Below are positions 36,001 through 44,154 of a stretch of DNA of 64,000 nt, piece by piece (positions within the stretch are counted from its first letter, which is position 1; each line of letters opens with the position of its first letter). Under the pieces are notes generated by a model. That model saw only the letters and a list, made by a program, of their open reading frames with translations. It was not told the origin of the DNA and did not search any database. A program made the position numbers and the translations under genes. Origin of the DNA: Saccharothrix australiensis (GTDB taxonomy: Bacteria > Actinomycetota > Actinomycetes > Mycobacteriales > Pseudonocardiaceae). Where the stretch lies: positions 4,861,501-4,925,500 of the forward strand of contig NZ_RBXO01000001.1 in NCBI RefSeq assembly GCF_003634935.1. The letters run 5' to 3'.

Positions 36001-37224
36001 GGTGGCCTCTTCCGCCGCTTCGGCGGCGTCGGCCGCGTCCTGCGCGGCCGACGCGCGGCGGTCTTCGACCCCTCCGAGCTGTTCGGCCAGCACGGCGAGT
36101 TGTTCCCGCAGCACTTCGACCCGGCTCGCCACGCTCACGGCGTCCTGGAACGCCTGGCTGTCCAGCAGCTCGCGCAGCTCGGTGCCGAGGTCCAGTTGCC
36201 GGGACCGCGTGCGGGAGATGCTCTCCTCCAGCTGTCCCACCGCGCCGAGAGCGGCGCCGAGGGCGGTTTCCGCGGACCGACGGTCTTTCGTGGTGCCGTC
36301 CAGCTCGGTGGTCGCCGCCGTCAGCGCATCGGCACGGCGGCGCACGACGGCGCGCGCCCACGGTGTCCAGCCGGTGCGGACGAACCCGGCCAGCCGCACG
36401 GCGGCGGTACGGGTCTGCTCCACGGCCGTCCGCAACTTCTCCAGGTTGTCCCACCCGTCCGCGAGCTGGGTGATCTCGGTGCCGGCCAAGGGCGGCAGAG
36501 CCGCGCGCAACGTCTCGGCCAGGCTCGCGGGGTTGAGCCGTTCCCCCAGCTTGGGCTTGCGCAACTGCTTGAGCAGTTCGGTGAGGTTGTCGTAGGCCCC
36601 GGTGCCGAGACCGAACAGCTCGGCAGCCAGCCTGGCGCGGTACCGCGCCGCGCTGTCGGGCACCGAGACGCCGGGGACCTTCTTCAGCTCCTTCTGGTCG
36701 AGCGGGCGGCCCGCCGCGGCGAGCTTGAAATCCCGCCCCGGGCGCAGGTGGGTGATCAGGTGCCACGTGGTCACCGCCGACGTGCCGCTGCCCCGGCGGG
36801 CGCTGACACCGAGCCCGCAGACGAAGAACCGCGCCGTGCCGTCGTCGTCCACCCTGCCGTACTCGGCCCAGGCGTAGCCCAGGCCGGCGTCCGAAGGCGG
36901 ACGCGGGTCGTCGTCCTCGCCGGTGGGCAGCAGGTTGAAGCGCATCGTCCGGTGCTGGGAGCCGAAGGGGTCGAGCACGGACGCGCCGATCTCCCCGCGC
37001 AGCAGCATCAGGGTCGTCAGTTCGAGCACCTTGGTCTTGCCCGCCCCGTTGCCGCCGCGCAGCACCAGGCGGCCGTCGGCGAACCAGAACTCCGCTTGGT
37101 CGTACTCCCACAGGTTGACGATCCCGACGCGCAACGGCTGCCACCGCCGGAGGACCGGCTCGGGGAAGCCGCCCGTCGACGCAGCGGCCAGCCACCGCTC
37201 GCGGTCCGGTTCCCGTCGGGTCAA
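33031..37224 (-). CDS. jetC: Wadjet JetC-like SMC ATPase (TIGR02680)
   Basis: 1,397 residues. This SMC-like motor of the Wadjet complex extrudes DNA loops to recognise small circles. The Walker A motif GGNGAGKTKVLELTTLMLLR is near residues 57-76. The ABC signature lies in KSGGEKVVLLSQPLFAA and Walker B in RCVWLDEAMTGVDEEIKAS near the C-terminus. Between them are long heptad-rich stretches (for example TELRELLDSQAFQDAVSVAS) forming the coiled-coil arm. TTG at 37224 is the start: GAGGAGG stands seven bases upstream and it overlaps the JetB stop by TTGA. Length and order match TIGR02680 (about 1,350-1,400). Confidence 0.95.
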   Translation of the reverse strand: MTRREPDRERWLAAASTGGFPEPVLRRWQPLRVGIVNLWEYDQAEFWFADGRLVLRGGNGAGKTKVLELTTLMLLRGEIGASVLDPFGSQHRTMRFNLLPTGEDDDPRPPSDAGLGYAWAEYGRVDDDGTARFFVCGLGVSARRGSGTSAVTTWHLITHLRPGRDFKLAAAGRPLDQKELKKVPGVSVPDSAARYRARLAAELFGLGTGAYDNLTELLKQLRKPKLGERLNPASLAETLRAALPPLAGTEITQLADGWDNLEKLRTAVEQTRTAAVRLAGFVRTGWTPWARAVVRRRADALTAATTELDGTTKDRRSAETALGAALGAVGQLEESISRTRSRQLDLGTELRELLDSQAFQDAVSVASRVEVLREQLAVLAEQLGGVEDRRASAAQDAADAAEAAEEATSHAGEAETAVERAAGRVRETGQPAGLQDSAARHLPARDVAALRADLSVRRERFARLQALRATFDQADQEVVRSAETLAGREADLVEAAEQRARAEEDVAAAVEALRERIRAWNTDAVLAKADEHTVERWCDLVADLTADPSGSPGDRRGAHPSSAIAQHVERVRDTLWSRRTELDHQRAGLVEEHQQATAQLADVLGRAERPPAPPDSWRRRDRPEPDRGLGAPFWRCVQPVDGLSTDEVDLLEATLAAAGVLDAWLTADGEPVLGGSGPADTLVHAGGTHVAANLTEVLEPTPVGGVPETAVRAVLAAIGWHAARPGDDEAADLWLAADGTWRCAALSGRAEVVRPASYLGATARESARQREIDRLRTRLAELETSTGAVDAGIEDLDRDLRRLAEESAGIPAERSVTDTVTTLRERERRAAESERKAAKARNDHRARETARDTARADLAYYAGEHAFPVENLSAHEAALHAYRQAVDELAGRSEVLGLRSAALARARRDLTAAQRRLAEVDAELDDLSGRRRQAEVRLHTAEAALTTDVRARLLRRTELDGLVQEAERDLEDQRKALTDARIAATRAEETLARHEDRRRAAEHERDLALARWWEVHDAGLARPLGLEEPERRSVESARESTRAARRELPDAGDEDRAWRTCYSKLDDLRRHLLPDRDARVSEPDHDGGIQRVLVLTDSTAGWQAPADAASLLARQVQAQEASFDAEQQRVLTTLLGSTFIEHLKERLDYTARTFSDINKQLASHTTRHGNAVQLKWEPDPTDPDAGAVVDALSQGYQQLSSARQDTVRSFLARRIDAARADAAAGGSADWREQLSAALDYRGWLKISLQHRPGSTSRWTPFDTAKHGAKSGGEKVVLLSQPLFAAAVVAYNAAGGHAPRCVWLDEAMTGVDEEIKASFMGLTVNFDLDVMLTAHDEWCKYPTVPAVAVYDLARHRGLPGVDAVPYLWCGGDWTAVALPTTDDAPLPADGLFAEADVE

Positions 37225-38366
37225 CGGGCGCCCTCCTCGTCCAGTCTCGCGGTCACCGCCACCACCCGGGGATCACGGTAGCGCGCCGCCGCGGGCGTCA
37301 GCCGCCACCCGCGCGGGGTGCCGGTCGGGCGCAACAGGTCCAGCGCGCCGAGCACGTCCCGTGCCGCGGCCTCCACGGCGTCGCCCGTGCGCAGGTCGTT
37401 CGTCATCGCCTTGGCGTGGCGCACCCTGACCTCGGCGGCTGCCGAGGCGAGGTCGTCGGCCGTGACCACCGAGTCGACCCCGTGCAGGCGCAGGAGTTCG
37501 TCGAGCACCATCAACGCGGCGAAGTCGGCGGCGCGCAGCCGCGGGAAAGGCAGGTCCGTGTCGGCCTCGTCGGCGGCGATGAGCGCCATTCCCTCCGCCC
37601 GTTGCTCCACCACCCACCCCGTCATCTCCGCGCACCAGGCCAGGACGCGGTGGCGCTGACCGGTGAGGTAGGCCCTCTCCGCGTCGGTGAGGTCCTCGTG
37701 GAGCACCACGGGCAGTTCCACCAGCTTGCGCATCAAGCCGACGCGCGCCGCCGCCTCGTGGGGCGGTCCGTCGTGGCTCCGGTCGCCGAGGGCGGCGCGC
37801 AACGAGGTCGGGTCGACCAAGCGCAGCAGCAGCTCCCGGCGGACCTCGTAGGCACCGCCGATCGCGTCACGACGATGCGCCCACCCCTCGCGCTGCTCCT
37901 CGTCGTCCCGGCCGGTCGGTCGCAACGCGCCCAGGGACACCAGCAGTCGGACGGCCTTGACGAAGAGCGTCCGCTCGGCGAACCGGTCCGGGTCGTAGGT
38001 CGCGAGTTCGACATCGTCGCGGGTGGAGAGCACGCGCACCCGGTCGGAGAGGTCCTGCGTCGTGGTGAGGTCCTCGGCGTCCTCCGCGGCCGCGGCGGCG
38101 AGGACGGCCAGCACGAGCACGCGACGGCTCGGTGGCCGGAACCGCCGGGGCGCGAGCACGACGCCGTCGACCGGCAACCGGAACAGCCTGGCGGCGGAGT
38201 CGGTCACCAGCAGCCGGTAGCCGAGCCGCTGGGCGAACCACTCGCCCAAGGTCACCCGGTGGACCCGCACCAACGGCCACACCTCCGGGTGGCTGTGCCG
38301 ATCGACCACCGGCGAGCGGAGCAGGGCGGTGAACGCCCGCTGCCGCTCGGCCGCGTCGCGGTTCAC
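37221..38366 (-). CDS. jetB: Wadjet JetB-like protein (DUF2398/TIGR02678)
   Basis: 381 residues, winged-helix-rich kleisin-associated (KITE-like) component of the Wadjet SMC complex. Family features: RQRAFTALLRSPVVDRHSHP at the start, FRPPSRRVLVLAVLAAAAAE, the ERTLFVKAVRLLVSLGALRP helix pair and EMTGWVVEQRAEGMALIAAD. GTG at 38366 overlaps the JetA stop by GTGA, and the stop overlaps JetC by TTGA. Its size is normal for TIGR02678. Confidence 0.9.
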   Translation of the reverse strand: MNRDAAERQRAFTALLRSPVVDRHSHPEVWPLVRVHRVTLGEWFAQRLGYRLLVTDSAARLFRLPVDGVVLAPRRFRPPSRRVLVLAVLAAAAAEDAEDLTTTQDLSDRVRVLSTRDDVELATYDPDRFAERTLFVKAVRLLVSLGALRPTGRDDEEQREGWAHRRDAIGGAYEVRRELLLRLVDPTSLRAALGDRSHDGPPHEAAARVGLMRKLVELPVVLHEDLTDAERAYLTGQRHRVLAWCAEMTGWVVEQRAEGMALIAADEADTDLPFPRLRAADFAALMVLDELLRLHGVDSVVTADDLASAAAEVRVRHAKAMTNDLRTGDAVEAAARDVLGALDLLRPTGTPRGWRLTPAAARYRDPRVVAVTARLDEEGAR

Positions 38367-39892
38367 GCGGGCTCCATGCCGAAGTACCAGTTCAGGGTCG
38401 TCATGCTGCCGCTGTCGGCGCGCAGGGTCGTGGTGTCGTGCAGGTGCGGGGGTCTGCGCAGCGTGATCCGCCAGCGACCGTCCCCGGTCACCGCGCTCTC
38501 CGACCTGGTCCGCCGGACCACGCCGACGAACTCCAGCAGCAGGTCCAGTTCCGCGTCGGTGACCGCGCCCCATTCGGCCAGCCGGGTTCCGGATCGCTGC
38601 CGCAGCGCCGCCTCCGCGCTGCCGCGAGCGGCCTGGGCGGCGAGCCTGGCGCGTCGGGCCGCGTTCTTGCCCGTCGAGTAGTCCGGGATTTTGGTTCGCC
38701 TGCCGACCGCGGCGCGTGCGCCCTGCTCGCGGAACCGCGCGGTGACCGGAGCGGGTGGTGCGGCGGACCAGCTCACGTCGTGCTCGTCGGTGGAGCCCGA
38801 GGCCAGCAGCAGGTGTCGCGCGGAGAACGCGCCGACCGCGGTGTCCCAGATCCGCCAGGCGCTGTCGTCGTCGGGGGCGCGCTCGACGGCGACGGCCAGG
38901 GCGAGCAGTTCCGCACGGCGGGTGACGGCGCCCCCGGTGTCCAGCAGGAGGTTCATGTTGCGGGCCCACGGCGCGACGAGGTCCCGGAGTTGACGCCGCA
39001 GCCTCCGCGCCTGGCTGTCGACGCCGCTGAACCACGAGCCCAACGCCTCCCACGTGCGTTCCCAGCGGGCTGCCTGAGCGGCCACCAACTCCTCGTCGAC
39101 GTCGGCGCCCAGGGCGGCGCGAACGCACGCGCGCCACACCTCGGGCGTCAGCAACGGGCCCAGCTCCACCAGCAGCTCCGCGATCCGCGGGGTGTGCACG
39201 TCGACCTGCTCGCCCCACATCCCGAGGTAGGACCGCAGCGTCTGCCACAACAGGTCCTGCTTCGCCGGGTCCGGCCCACCCGACAACGCGTGCGCCAGCG
39301 TGCGCTGCCAACCGCGGGCCGCGGTGGCCATCGCCAGGTGCATCGCCCCGATCTGCTGGAACTCCGTCGCCGCGGCCGTGTAGACGGCCCGGCGAACCGA
39401 CTCGGCGAACGCCACCAGCCGCTCGTGGATGGCGCGCGGCGCGAGCGTCAGGTCACCCGCGGCCTCCTCCGTGTCGTCGACCGACGACCAGAAGACGTGG
39501 AGACCGGCCGCTCTCGGCGTCAGCTGGTAGCGGTCGCGCCGGCGCAGGAAGTCCTCCCCCGAACGGGCGGGCTCCTGCCAGCGGGTCAGGACCCGCCACT
39601 GCACGAGTCGCTCCAGCCGCTTGTCGAGGTGCAGCACCTCATCGGCGAGCAGGCGATCGACGACGTCCTCCGGCACCCGCGCGGCCAGGTGCGCCCGGAT
39701 CCCGGCGGCCACCTCGTCGTAGGACAGACCGGTCAGGCTCGTGTCCTGCTCGGCCAGGAGGACGTCGACGATCACCCGGTACTGCGCCGCGAACCGCGAG
39801 GTCAGGTAGGCCGGGACGAACTCCTGCCCCGGCAGCAGCGCCGACCACGGATCAGCGGGCGCCTCCGCCTCGGGCGACTCGTCGTCGATCAC
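38363..39892 (-). CDS. jetA: Wadjet JetA-like protein (DUF2397/TIGR02677)
   Basis: 509 residues, the kleisin-like subunit of Wadjet, first gene of the operon. TIGR02677 features: AQYRVIVDVLLAEQDTSLTG, VLHLDKRLERLVQWRVLTRW, RRDRYQLTPRAAGLHVFWSS and MLAMATAARGWQRTLAHAL-like sequence. The C-terminus ends TTLNWYFGMEPA. GTG at 39892 is the start; upstream sequence changes character. Overlap with JetB by GTGA completes a four-gene chain of 4-bp overlaps, so subunit ratios may be fixed by coupled translation. The gene order JetA-B-C-D is standard; the domain set matches the TIGR02677-02680 subtype. Confidence 0.93.
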   Translation of the reverse strand: MIDDESPEAEAPADPWSALLPGQEFVPAYLTSRFAAQYRVIVDVLLAEQDTSLTGLSYDEVAAGIRAHLAARVPEDVVDRLLADEVLHLDKRLERLVQWRVLTRWQEPARSGEDFLRRRDRYQLTPRAAGLHVFWSSVDDTEEAAGDLTLAPRAIHERLVAFAESVRRAVYTAAATEFQQIGAMHLAMATAARGWQRTLAHALSGGPDPAKQDLLWQTLRSYLGMWGEQVDVHTPRIAELLVELGPLLTPEVWRACVRAALGADVDEELVAAQAARWERTWEALGSWFSGVDSQARRLRRQLRDLVAPWARNMNLLLDTGGAVTRRAELLALAVAVERAPDDDSAWRIWDTAVGAFSARHLLLASGSTDEHDVSWSAAPPAPVTARFREQGARAAVGRRTKIPDYSTGKNAARRARLAAQAARGSAEAALRQRSGTRLAEWGAVTDAELDLLLEFVGVVRRTRSESAVTGDGRWRITLRRPPHLHDTTTLRADSGSMTTLNWYFGMEPA

Positions 39893-40109
39893 GCCGTCCA
39901 GGTTACGAAGACCGGGCGCGGGACCCGGAAAGACGGCGGCACATCACCCGTTTCGCGGAGCCGATCCGTTCGAACGGCCCACCCGACACGCCTCGACGCC
40001 GATTCGGTGCCCTGCATGCGTTCACACCGGCGTGCCGGACCCGAGTTCGCCGATCCGGACAACGTCGCGGCTGAACGCGGTGCGAAAAACTTCCGCTCAC
40101 CCGGCCCCC

Positions 40110-40641
40110 TCACGCCCCGGCGCCGCCGTCGACCGGCACGACCGCGCCGGTCGCCATCGACGCCCGGTCGCTGAGCAGCCACGCGGCCGCCTCCGCCACC
40201 TCGCGCGGCCCGGCCGTGCGCGCGGCGGCTGCCGATGCCGGAGGTGTTCACGATCACCCCGCCACCACCCCGGCGCATCAGCACTGCCTCGGCGGTCATC
40301 GCGGTCCGGTGCGCCCGGAAATTCACTTCGAACTGCTGCTCGACGTCCTCGTCGCCGGTCGTGTCCAGCGGGCCGGGCCGCTGGATCACCGCGCCGTTGT
40401 CGAACGCGCCGTCGAGCCGGCCGTGCGGCTGTTCGACCCGGTCGACCGCGGCGCGGATGCTCGCGCGGTCGGCGAGGTCGGTGGTCACGGCGTCCGCGAC
40501 GCCGCCGTCGGCGCGGATCCCGGCGACGACCCGCTCCAGGGCGTCGGTGCCGCGGGCGGCGAGCACGACGACCGCGCCCTCCCGCGCGAAGAGCCGGGCC
40601 GCCGCCGCGCCGATCCCGCGGCTCGCGCCGGTGACGAGCAC
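40110..40641 (-). pseudogene. Short-chain dehydrogenase with an internal deletion and frameshift
   Basis: The N-terminal half reads as a normal SDR: MLVTGASRGIGAAAARLFAR, then DGAFDNGAVIQRPGPLDTTG and GVIVNTSGIGSRRAH. Immediately after this the correct SDR ending appears in another frame: EVAEAAAWLLSDRASMATGA followed by VVPVDGGAGA and stop TGA at 40112-40110. The segment that should hold the catalytic Tyr-x-x-x-Lys (about 75 codons) is missing. The gene therefore cannot make a working enzyme. It sits between the Wadjet operon and the lipoprotein. Confidence 0.8.
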
Positions 40642-40666
40642 GACCTTTGTGGCTGTGGCCGCCGGG

Positions 40667-41281
40667 TCAGGCTGCGGGCAGCCGGTCCAGGACGAGTTCG
40701 GTCAGTGACTGCGCGCTGCGGCACACGTCGGCCCCGGCGTCCTGCACCTCCAGCATGACTCCCATCACCGGCCGATCGGTGTGCCTGTCCCCGGCGGGCT
40801 CGCGCAGCCCCACGCGCAGCAGGCACAGCCCATCACCGGCGCGTCGCCGCACCGGGTGCCCGCCGACCGCGCCCTGCTCGGTGCCCAGCCACAGATCGGC
40901 CGGGTGCGCCAGGATCATCAGCCACGCCACCGGCACGCCCTTGTCGTTCAGGGTGTCGCTGAGCTGCCAGCGGCACCACGCGTTCGGCTCGGTCGCGGCC
41001 ACCCGCGCGAACGGCGCACCGGTGATCGACACGATCTCCTGTCCGGTCACCAGCGCGCACAGATCCCCGTCGTCGGCGAACCGCTTCGGGGCGTCGTTGG
41101 CCAACTCGTGCGGCCGGACCGATTCCCTGGACGGTTCCACCGACACCCAGGAGCTCGACTGCGCCGTGGTTTCCGACGTTTGCCCGGTCACCGCGGGAGC
41201 CGGGGTGGTGCATCCGCCGATCAGGAACACCGACGCCAGCAGCAGGCTTGAGACGGCCGACCGGCCGGCGAAACGGATCAC
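40667..41281 (-). CDS. Secreted lipoprotein, DUF3558-like
   Basis: 204 residues. Lipoprotein signal: FAGRSAVSSLLLASVFLIGG then Cys in the lipobox IGGC at about residues 22-25. The mature part contains the pattern of actinobacterial DUF3558 proteins (DLCALVTGQEIVSITGAP and EPNAWCRWQLSD) with Cys pairs that could form disulfides. GTG at 41281 is the start that includes the signal peptide. It follows the NB-ARC/TPR gene by only 34 bp on the same strand, so the two may be co-transcribed. Function unknown. Confidence 0.72.
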   Translation of the reverse strand: MIRFAGRSAVSSLLLASVFLIGGCTTPAPAVTGQTSETTAQSSSWVSVEPSRESVRPHELANDAPKRFADDGDLCALVTGQEIVSITGAPFARVAATEPNAWCRWQLSDTLNDKGVPVAWLMILAHPADLWLGTEQGAVGGHPVRRRAGDGLCLLRVGLREPAGDRHTDRPVMGVMLEVQDAGADVCRSAQSLTELVLDRLPAA

Positions 41282-41315
41282 GCCGGGATGATAATCCGAC
41301 CGCCGAGGCTCGACC

Positions 41316-43397
41316 TCACTGCACCCGATCGAGGTCGTTCGCAACCGCGACCGCCACGGGATTTCCCAGTTCCCGATAGAGCGCGAGAGCTTTTCGCCAA
41401 TGGGTCGCGGTCTCCTTCCAGCGCCCGGCCATTGCGGCCAACTCACCCAGGTCGCGCAGCGCTCGTGCTTGCTCGAACCGACTGCCGCACCGGTGGGCGG
41501 CGGCCAGCGCTTGGGACAGGGCGACCTCGGCTTTGATCGGTTCACCCGCGATCCGATAGCCGGCGCCCAGCGTCGTACTGGCTTGAGCGATGTCCAAGTC
41601 GTATGCGAGCCACGTCGCGATGTCCACGGCCTCTTGAGCGCAGCGGACCGCTTGCCAGGCTTCGCCCAGTTGGAGGTACGCACCGGCCATCCCCCGGAGA
41701 GTGATGCCCACGTAGCTCAACACCCCCGCGCGCCGGTAGTAGGACAACGCCTCCTTCTGGAGGTCGAGCGCTTCGCTGACTCTGCCCTGGCGGCGCAGGA
41801 CGGAGGCGGTGTTGGCCACGGCTTTGCAGCGCCCGTACTCGTCACCGAGCCGGGCGAACAGTTCGCCGGCTTCGGCGTAATGCGTCAGGGCCTCCTCCCA
41901 TCGGCCGCTCGCGGTCAGGACCATGCCGAGGTTGTTGCGCGTCGCGGCCTCTGCCCAAAGATCGCGCAGGCGCATAGCGGCCTGCAAGGCTTGCTCGTGC
42001 GTGTCCAGCCAACCATCCAACTGCTTCGTCAGGTAGAAGTGCGTGCGCAGCACGTAGGCGAGTTGCCAGCGGTGGACGTCCAAGGCGTCGTTGTCGAACC
42101 TGCACAAGGCGATCAGGTTCGGTTCTTCGGCGTGCAGCCACGCCTGTGCGGAATCCTTGTCCGCGAACGGCTCACGGAGCGGAGGTTGTCCGACGAGCTG
42201 CACACGGGTGCGATGGGGGGTGAGCACCAGGTCGGCGCTTGCCGCTGTGTGGAGGTAGTGCTCGAAGATCCGTCGTGCGACAGCCCCTCGTTCCTCGGGT
42301 TGAGCGGCGGCGAGCTCGGTCGCGTACGCGCGGAGAAGGTCGTGAGCCGAAAAACGCCCCGGCGAGACCTCGGTCAGCAGGTGGGCTTGCACCAACTCGT
42401 CCAACGCCGCGTCCGCGGTGGCCAGGTCGAGGTCGGAGGCCGCGGCAGCCGCGTCGAGGGCGAAGGTGCCGCGAGGAGCCGTGCCGACCGTTCGGAACAC
42501 CGCGGCGGCATGGGGGCCGAGGCACCGGTAAGACCACGAGAAGATCGCCCGCACATCCACATGGCCGCTCAACGACGAGATGCGGGTTCGCTCGGCACCC
42601 AACTGGCGTACGAGCGCGGCGGCCGACAGCCCTGGACGCGACACCAGCCGTTCGGCGACGATCCGCAGTACCAGCGGCAGGCCGGCGCACAACGTGGTCA
42701 CCACGCCGGCAAGCTCCGATTCGCCGGTGACCCGCTCCCCCGCCAGCGCGGTGAGCAGCCGCGTTCCGGCCGCCGCGTCCAGTGGTGCCAGGCGGACCGC
42801 CGGAACGTCGTGGTGGAGGCGCAGCCCGCCGAGCGCCGCGCGGCTGGTGACCATCACCGCGCTGGGGCTCGGACCGGGCAACAGGGGCAGGACCTGCTCG
42901 GCGGACCGGGCGTTGTCCAGCACCAGGAGCACCCGCCGGTCGCTCAGCACCGTGCGCAGGCGCGCCGCTCGCTCGGTGGCACTCGGGATCTCCTCCGGCC
43001 TGGCCACGCCCAACGACCGCAACAACCGCGCCGCCGCTTCCGCCGAGGTGAGCGGCGGTTGTCGATCGAAGCCGTGCAGGTCGAGGAAGAGCTGCCCGCC
43101 GGGGAACCCGGCGGTGTGCCGGTGCGCCCACCTGAGTGCCAACGCGGTCTTGCCCACTCCGGCCGTGCCGGTGACGACCGCGATCGCGGGCAGCCCGTCG
43201 GCGCGAATGGCCAGCAGCTCGTCCAACGCGGCCAGTTCGGTGTCGCGTTCGACGAAGTGCACGGGGCCAGTGGGCAGTTCGTGCGGCACCACGGCCGGCT
43301 CGCCGGTCACGACGACGTCCCCGTTGATCACCCCCGCCTGCACGACCGTGTCGACGGTGCCCCTGAACTGGTTCCGGATCGGTTGTCGGGCGTCCAC
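41316..43397 (-). CDS. NB-ARC ATPase with TPR repeats (STAND/NLR-like)
   Basis: 693 residues. The N-terminus has the short glycine-repeat motif RGTVDTVVQAGVINGDVVV, which I recall before NTPase domains in other actinobacterial STAND proteins. Next is the NTPase with P-loop VVTGTAGVGKTALALRWAHR near 95, Walker B VLLVLDNARSAEQ, and GLPLVLRIVAERL (GxP motif). A winged-helix stretch (SAHDLLRAYATELAA) follows, then about seven TPR-like helices (EEALTHYAEAGELFARLGDE, SEALDLQKEALSYYRRAG). No effector domain (TIR, protease) is attached. GTG at 43397 follows GGGAGGA by five bases. Signalling or defence ATPase by family; no transcription-factor DNA-binding domain (SARP) is present. Confidence 0.9.
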   Translation of the reverse strand: MDARQPIRNQFRGTVDTVVQAGVINGDVVVTGEPAVVPHELPTGPVHFVERDTELAALDELLAIRADGLPAIAVVTGTAGVGKTALALRWAHRHTAGFPGGQLFLDLHGFDRQPPLTSAEAAARLLRSLGVARPEEIPSATERAARLRTVLSDRRVLLVLDNARSAEQVLPLLPGPSPSAVMVTSRAALGGLRLHHDVPAVRLAPLDAAAGTRLLTALAGERVTGESELAGVVTTLCAGLPLVLRIVAERLVSRPGLSAAALVRQLGAERTRISSLSGHVDVRAIFSWSYRCLGPHAAAVFRTVGTAPRGTFALDAAAAASDLDLATADAALDELVQAHLLTEVSPGRFSAHDLLRAYATELAAAQPEERGAVARRIFEHYLHTAASADLVLTPHRTRVQLVGQPPLREPFADKDSAQAWLHAEEPNLIALCRFDNDALDVHRWQLAYVLRTHFYLTKQLDGWLDTHEQALQAAMRLRDLWAEAATRNNLGMVLTASGRWEEALTHYAEAGELFARLGDEYGRCKAVANTASVLRRQGRVSEALDLQKEALSYYRRAGVLSYVGITLRGMAGAYLQLGEAWQAVRCAQEAVDIATWLAYDLDIAQASTTLGAGYRIAGEPIKAEVALSQALAAAHRCGSRFEQARALRDLGELAAMAGRWKETATHWRKALALYRELGNPVAVAVANDLDRVQ

Positions 43398-43599
43398 GGG
43401 TGTCCTCCCCGCCTGTCGGTCTCAACGTCCGGCGCGCACGTACGCCGCCCGGATCGAAGGGCGTCGTCAGCGTTCCACGCGTCGGAGGAGGAAGCGGCGG
43501 AGTTGCCGGCGCAATCCCCTCCGATCCGGCCCGCCCCTGGCACGTCGGGGAGATTTCCCGTTCGTCGAACGGTATTCCGTGTGGCGAAGGGCCGCCTGA

Positions 43600-44067
43600 T
43601 CAGGCCCCGCCGGCCGGCAGGTCCGCCTGGAGGTTGTCGAGGATCGTGCCGGCGATGCGGGCGAACCGGTCCAGCTCTTCCGCCGTGAGCGGGTCGACGA
43701 ACAGCCGCCGGACCTCCCGCGCGTGGCCGGGCACGGCCTTCTTGAGCGTGGCGAGGCCCTTCGCCGTGATCACGGCGTCCACGCCCCGCGAGCCGCACTG
43801 CTCCCTGGTGACCAGACCTCGCTTGCCCATCCTGGTGAGCTGGTGGTGCATGCGGCTCTTCTCCCAACCGGCTGCCTGCCCCAGCTCGTAGGGGCGCATC
43901 CGGCCGTCGGGCGCCTCGGAGAGCAACGCGAGCACGGTGTAGTCGGCGTTGGACAGACCGCTGCTGGCCTGGAGCTGCTGCTCGACGCGTGTCCGCAGCA
44001 GCTCCAGCATCCGGAAGGACGTACGCCAGGCGCGGAGTTCGCGTTCGCTCAGTCGCTGCTGCACCAT
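43600..44067 (-). CDS. MarR-family regulator
   Basis: 155 residues, winged helix-turn-helix: SNADYTVLALLSEAPDGRMR, LGQAAGWEKSRMHHQLTRMG and KRGLVTREQCGSRGVDAVIT (wing). Length and the C-terminal dimer helix match MarR. It is divergent from the amidohydrolase gene, separated by 87 bp that contain two matching palindromes (44085-44102, 44117-44134), strongly indicating that it represses both itself and the amidohydrolase. Confidence 0.93.
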   Translation of the reverse strand: MVQQRLSERELRAWRTSFRMLELLRTRVEQQLQASSGLSNADYTVLALLSEAPDGRMRPYELGQAAGWEKSRMHHQLTRMGKRGLVTREQCGSRGVDAVITAKGLATLKKAVPGHAREVRRLFVDPLTAEELDRFARIAGTILDNLQADLPAGGA

Positions 44068-44084
44068 GCGGCCATCGTACTCGC

Positions 44085-44134
44085 GAGTTGATGTGTCAAC
44101 CCAACCGTGTACCCTTGAGTTGATACATCAACTC
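44085..44134. promoter_or_regulatory. Two MarR operator palindromes
   Basis: GAGTTGATACATCAACTC (44117-44134) has perfect 8-bp arms GAGTTGAT/ATCAACTC around a 2-bp centre. A second, imperfect copy GAGTTGATGTGTCAACCC lies at 44085-44102 (6 of 8 right-arm bases). Centre-to-centre distance is 32 bp, about three helical turns, so two dimers could bind the same face between the divergent genes. Confidence 0.88.
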
Positions 44135-44154
44135 GATGGCACGAGGGGGGCACC

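Noticed and set aside
40032-41536. Plus-strand frames over the SDR pseudogene and the lipoprotein
   Set aside because: They are antisense to readable proteins and contain no motif.
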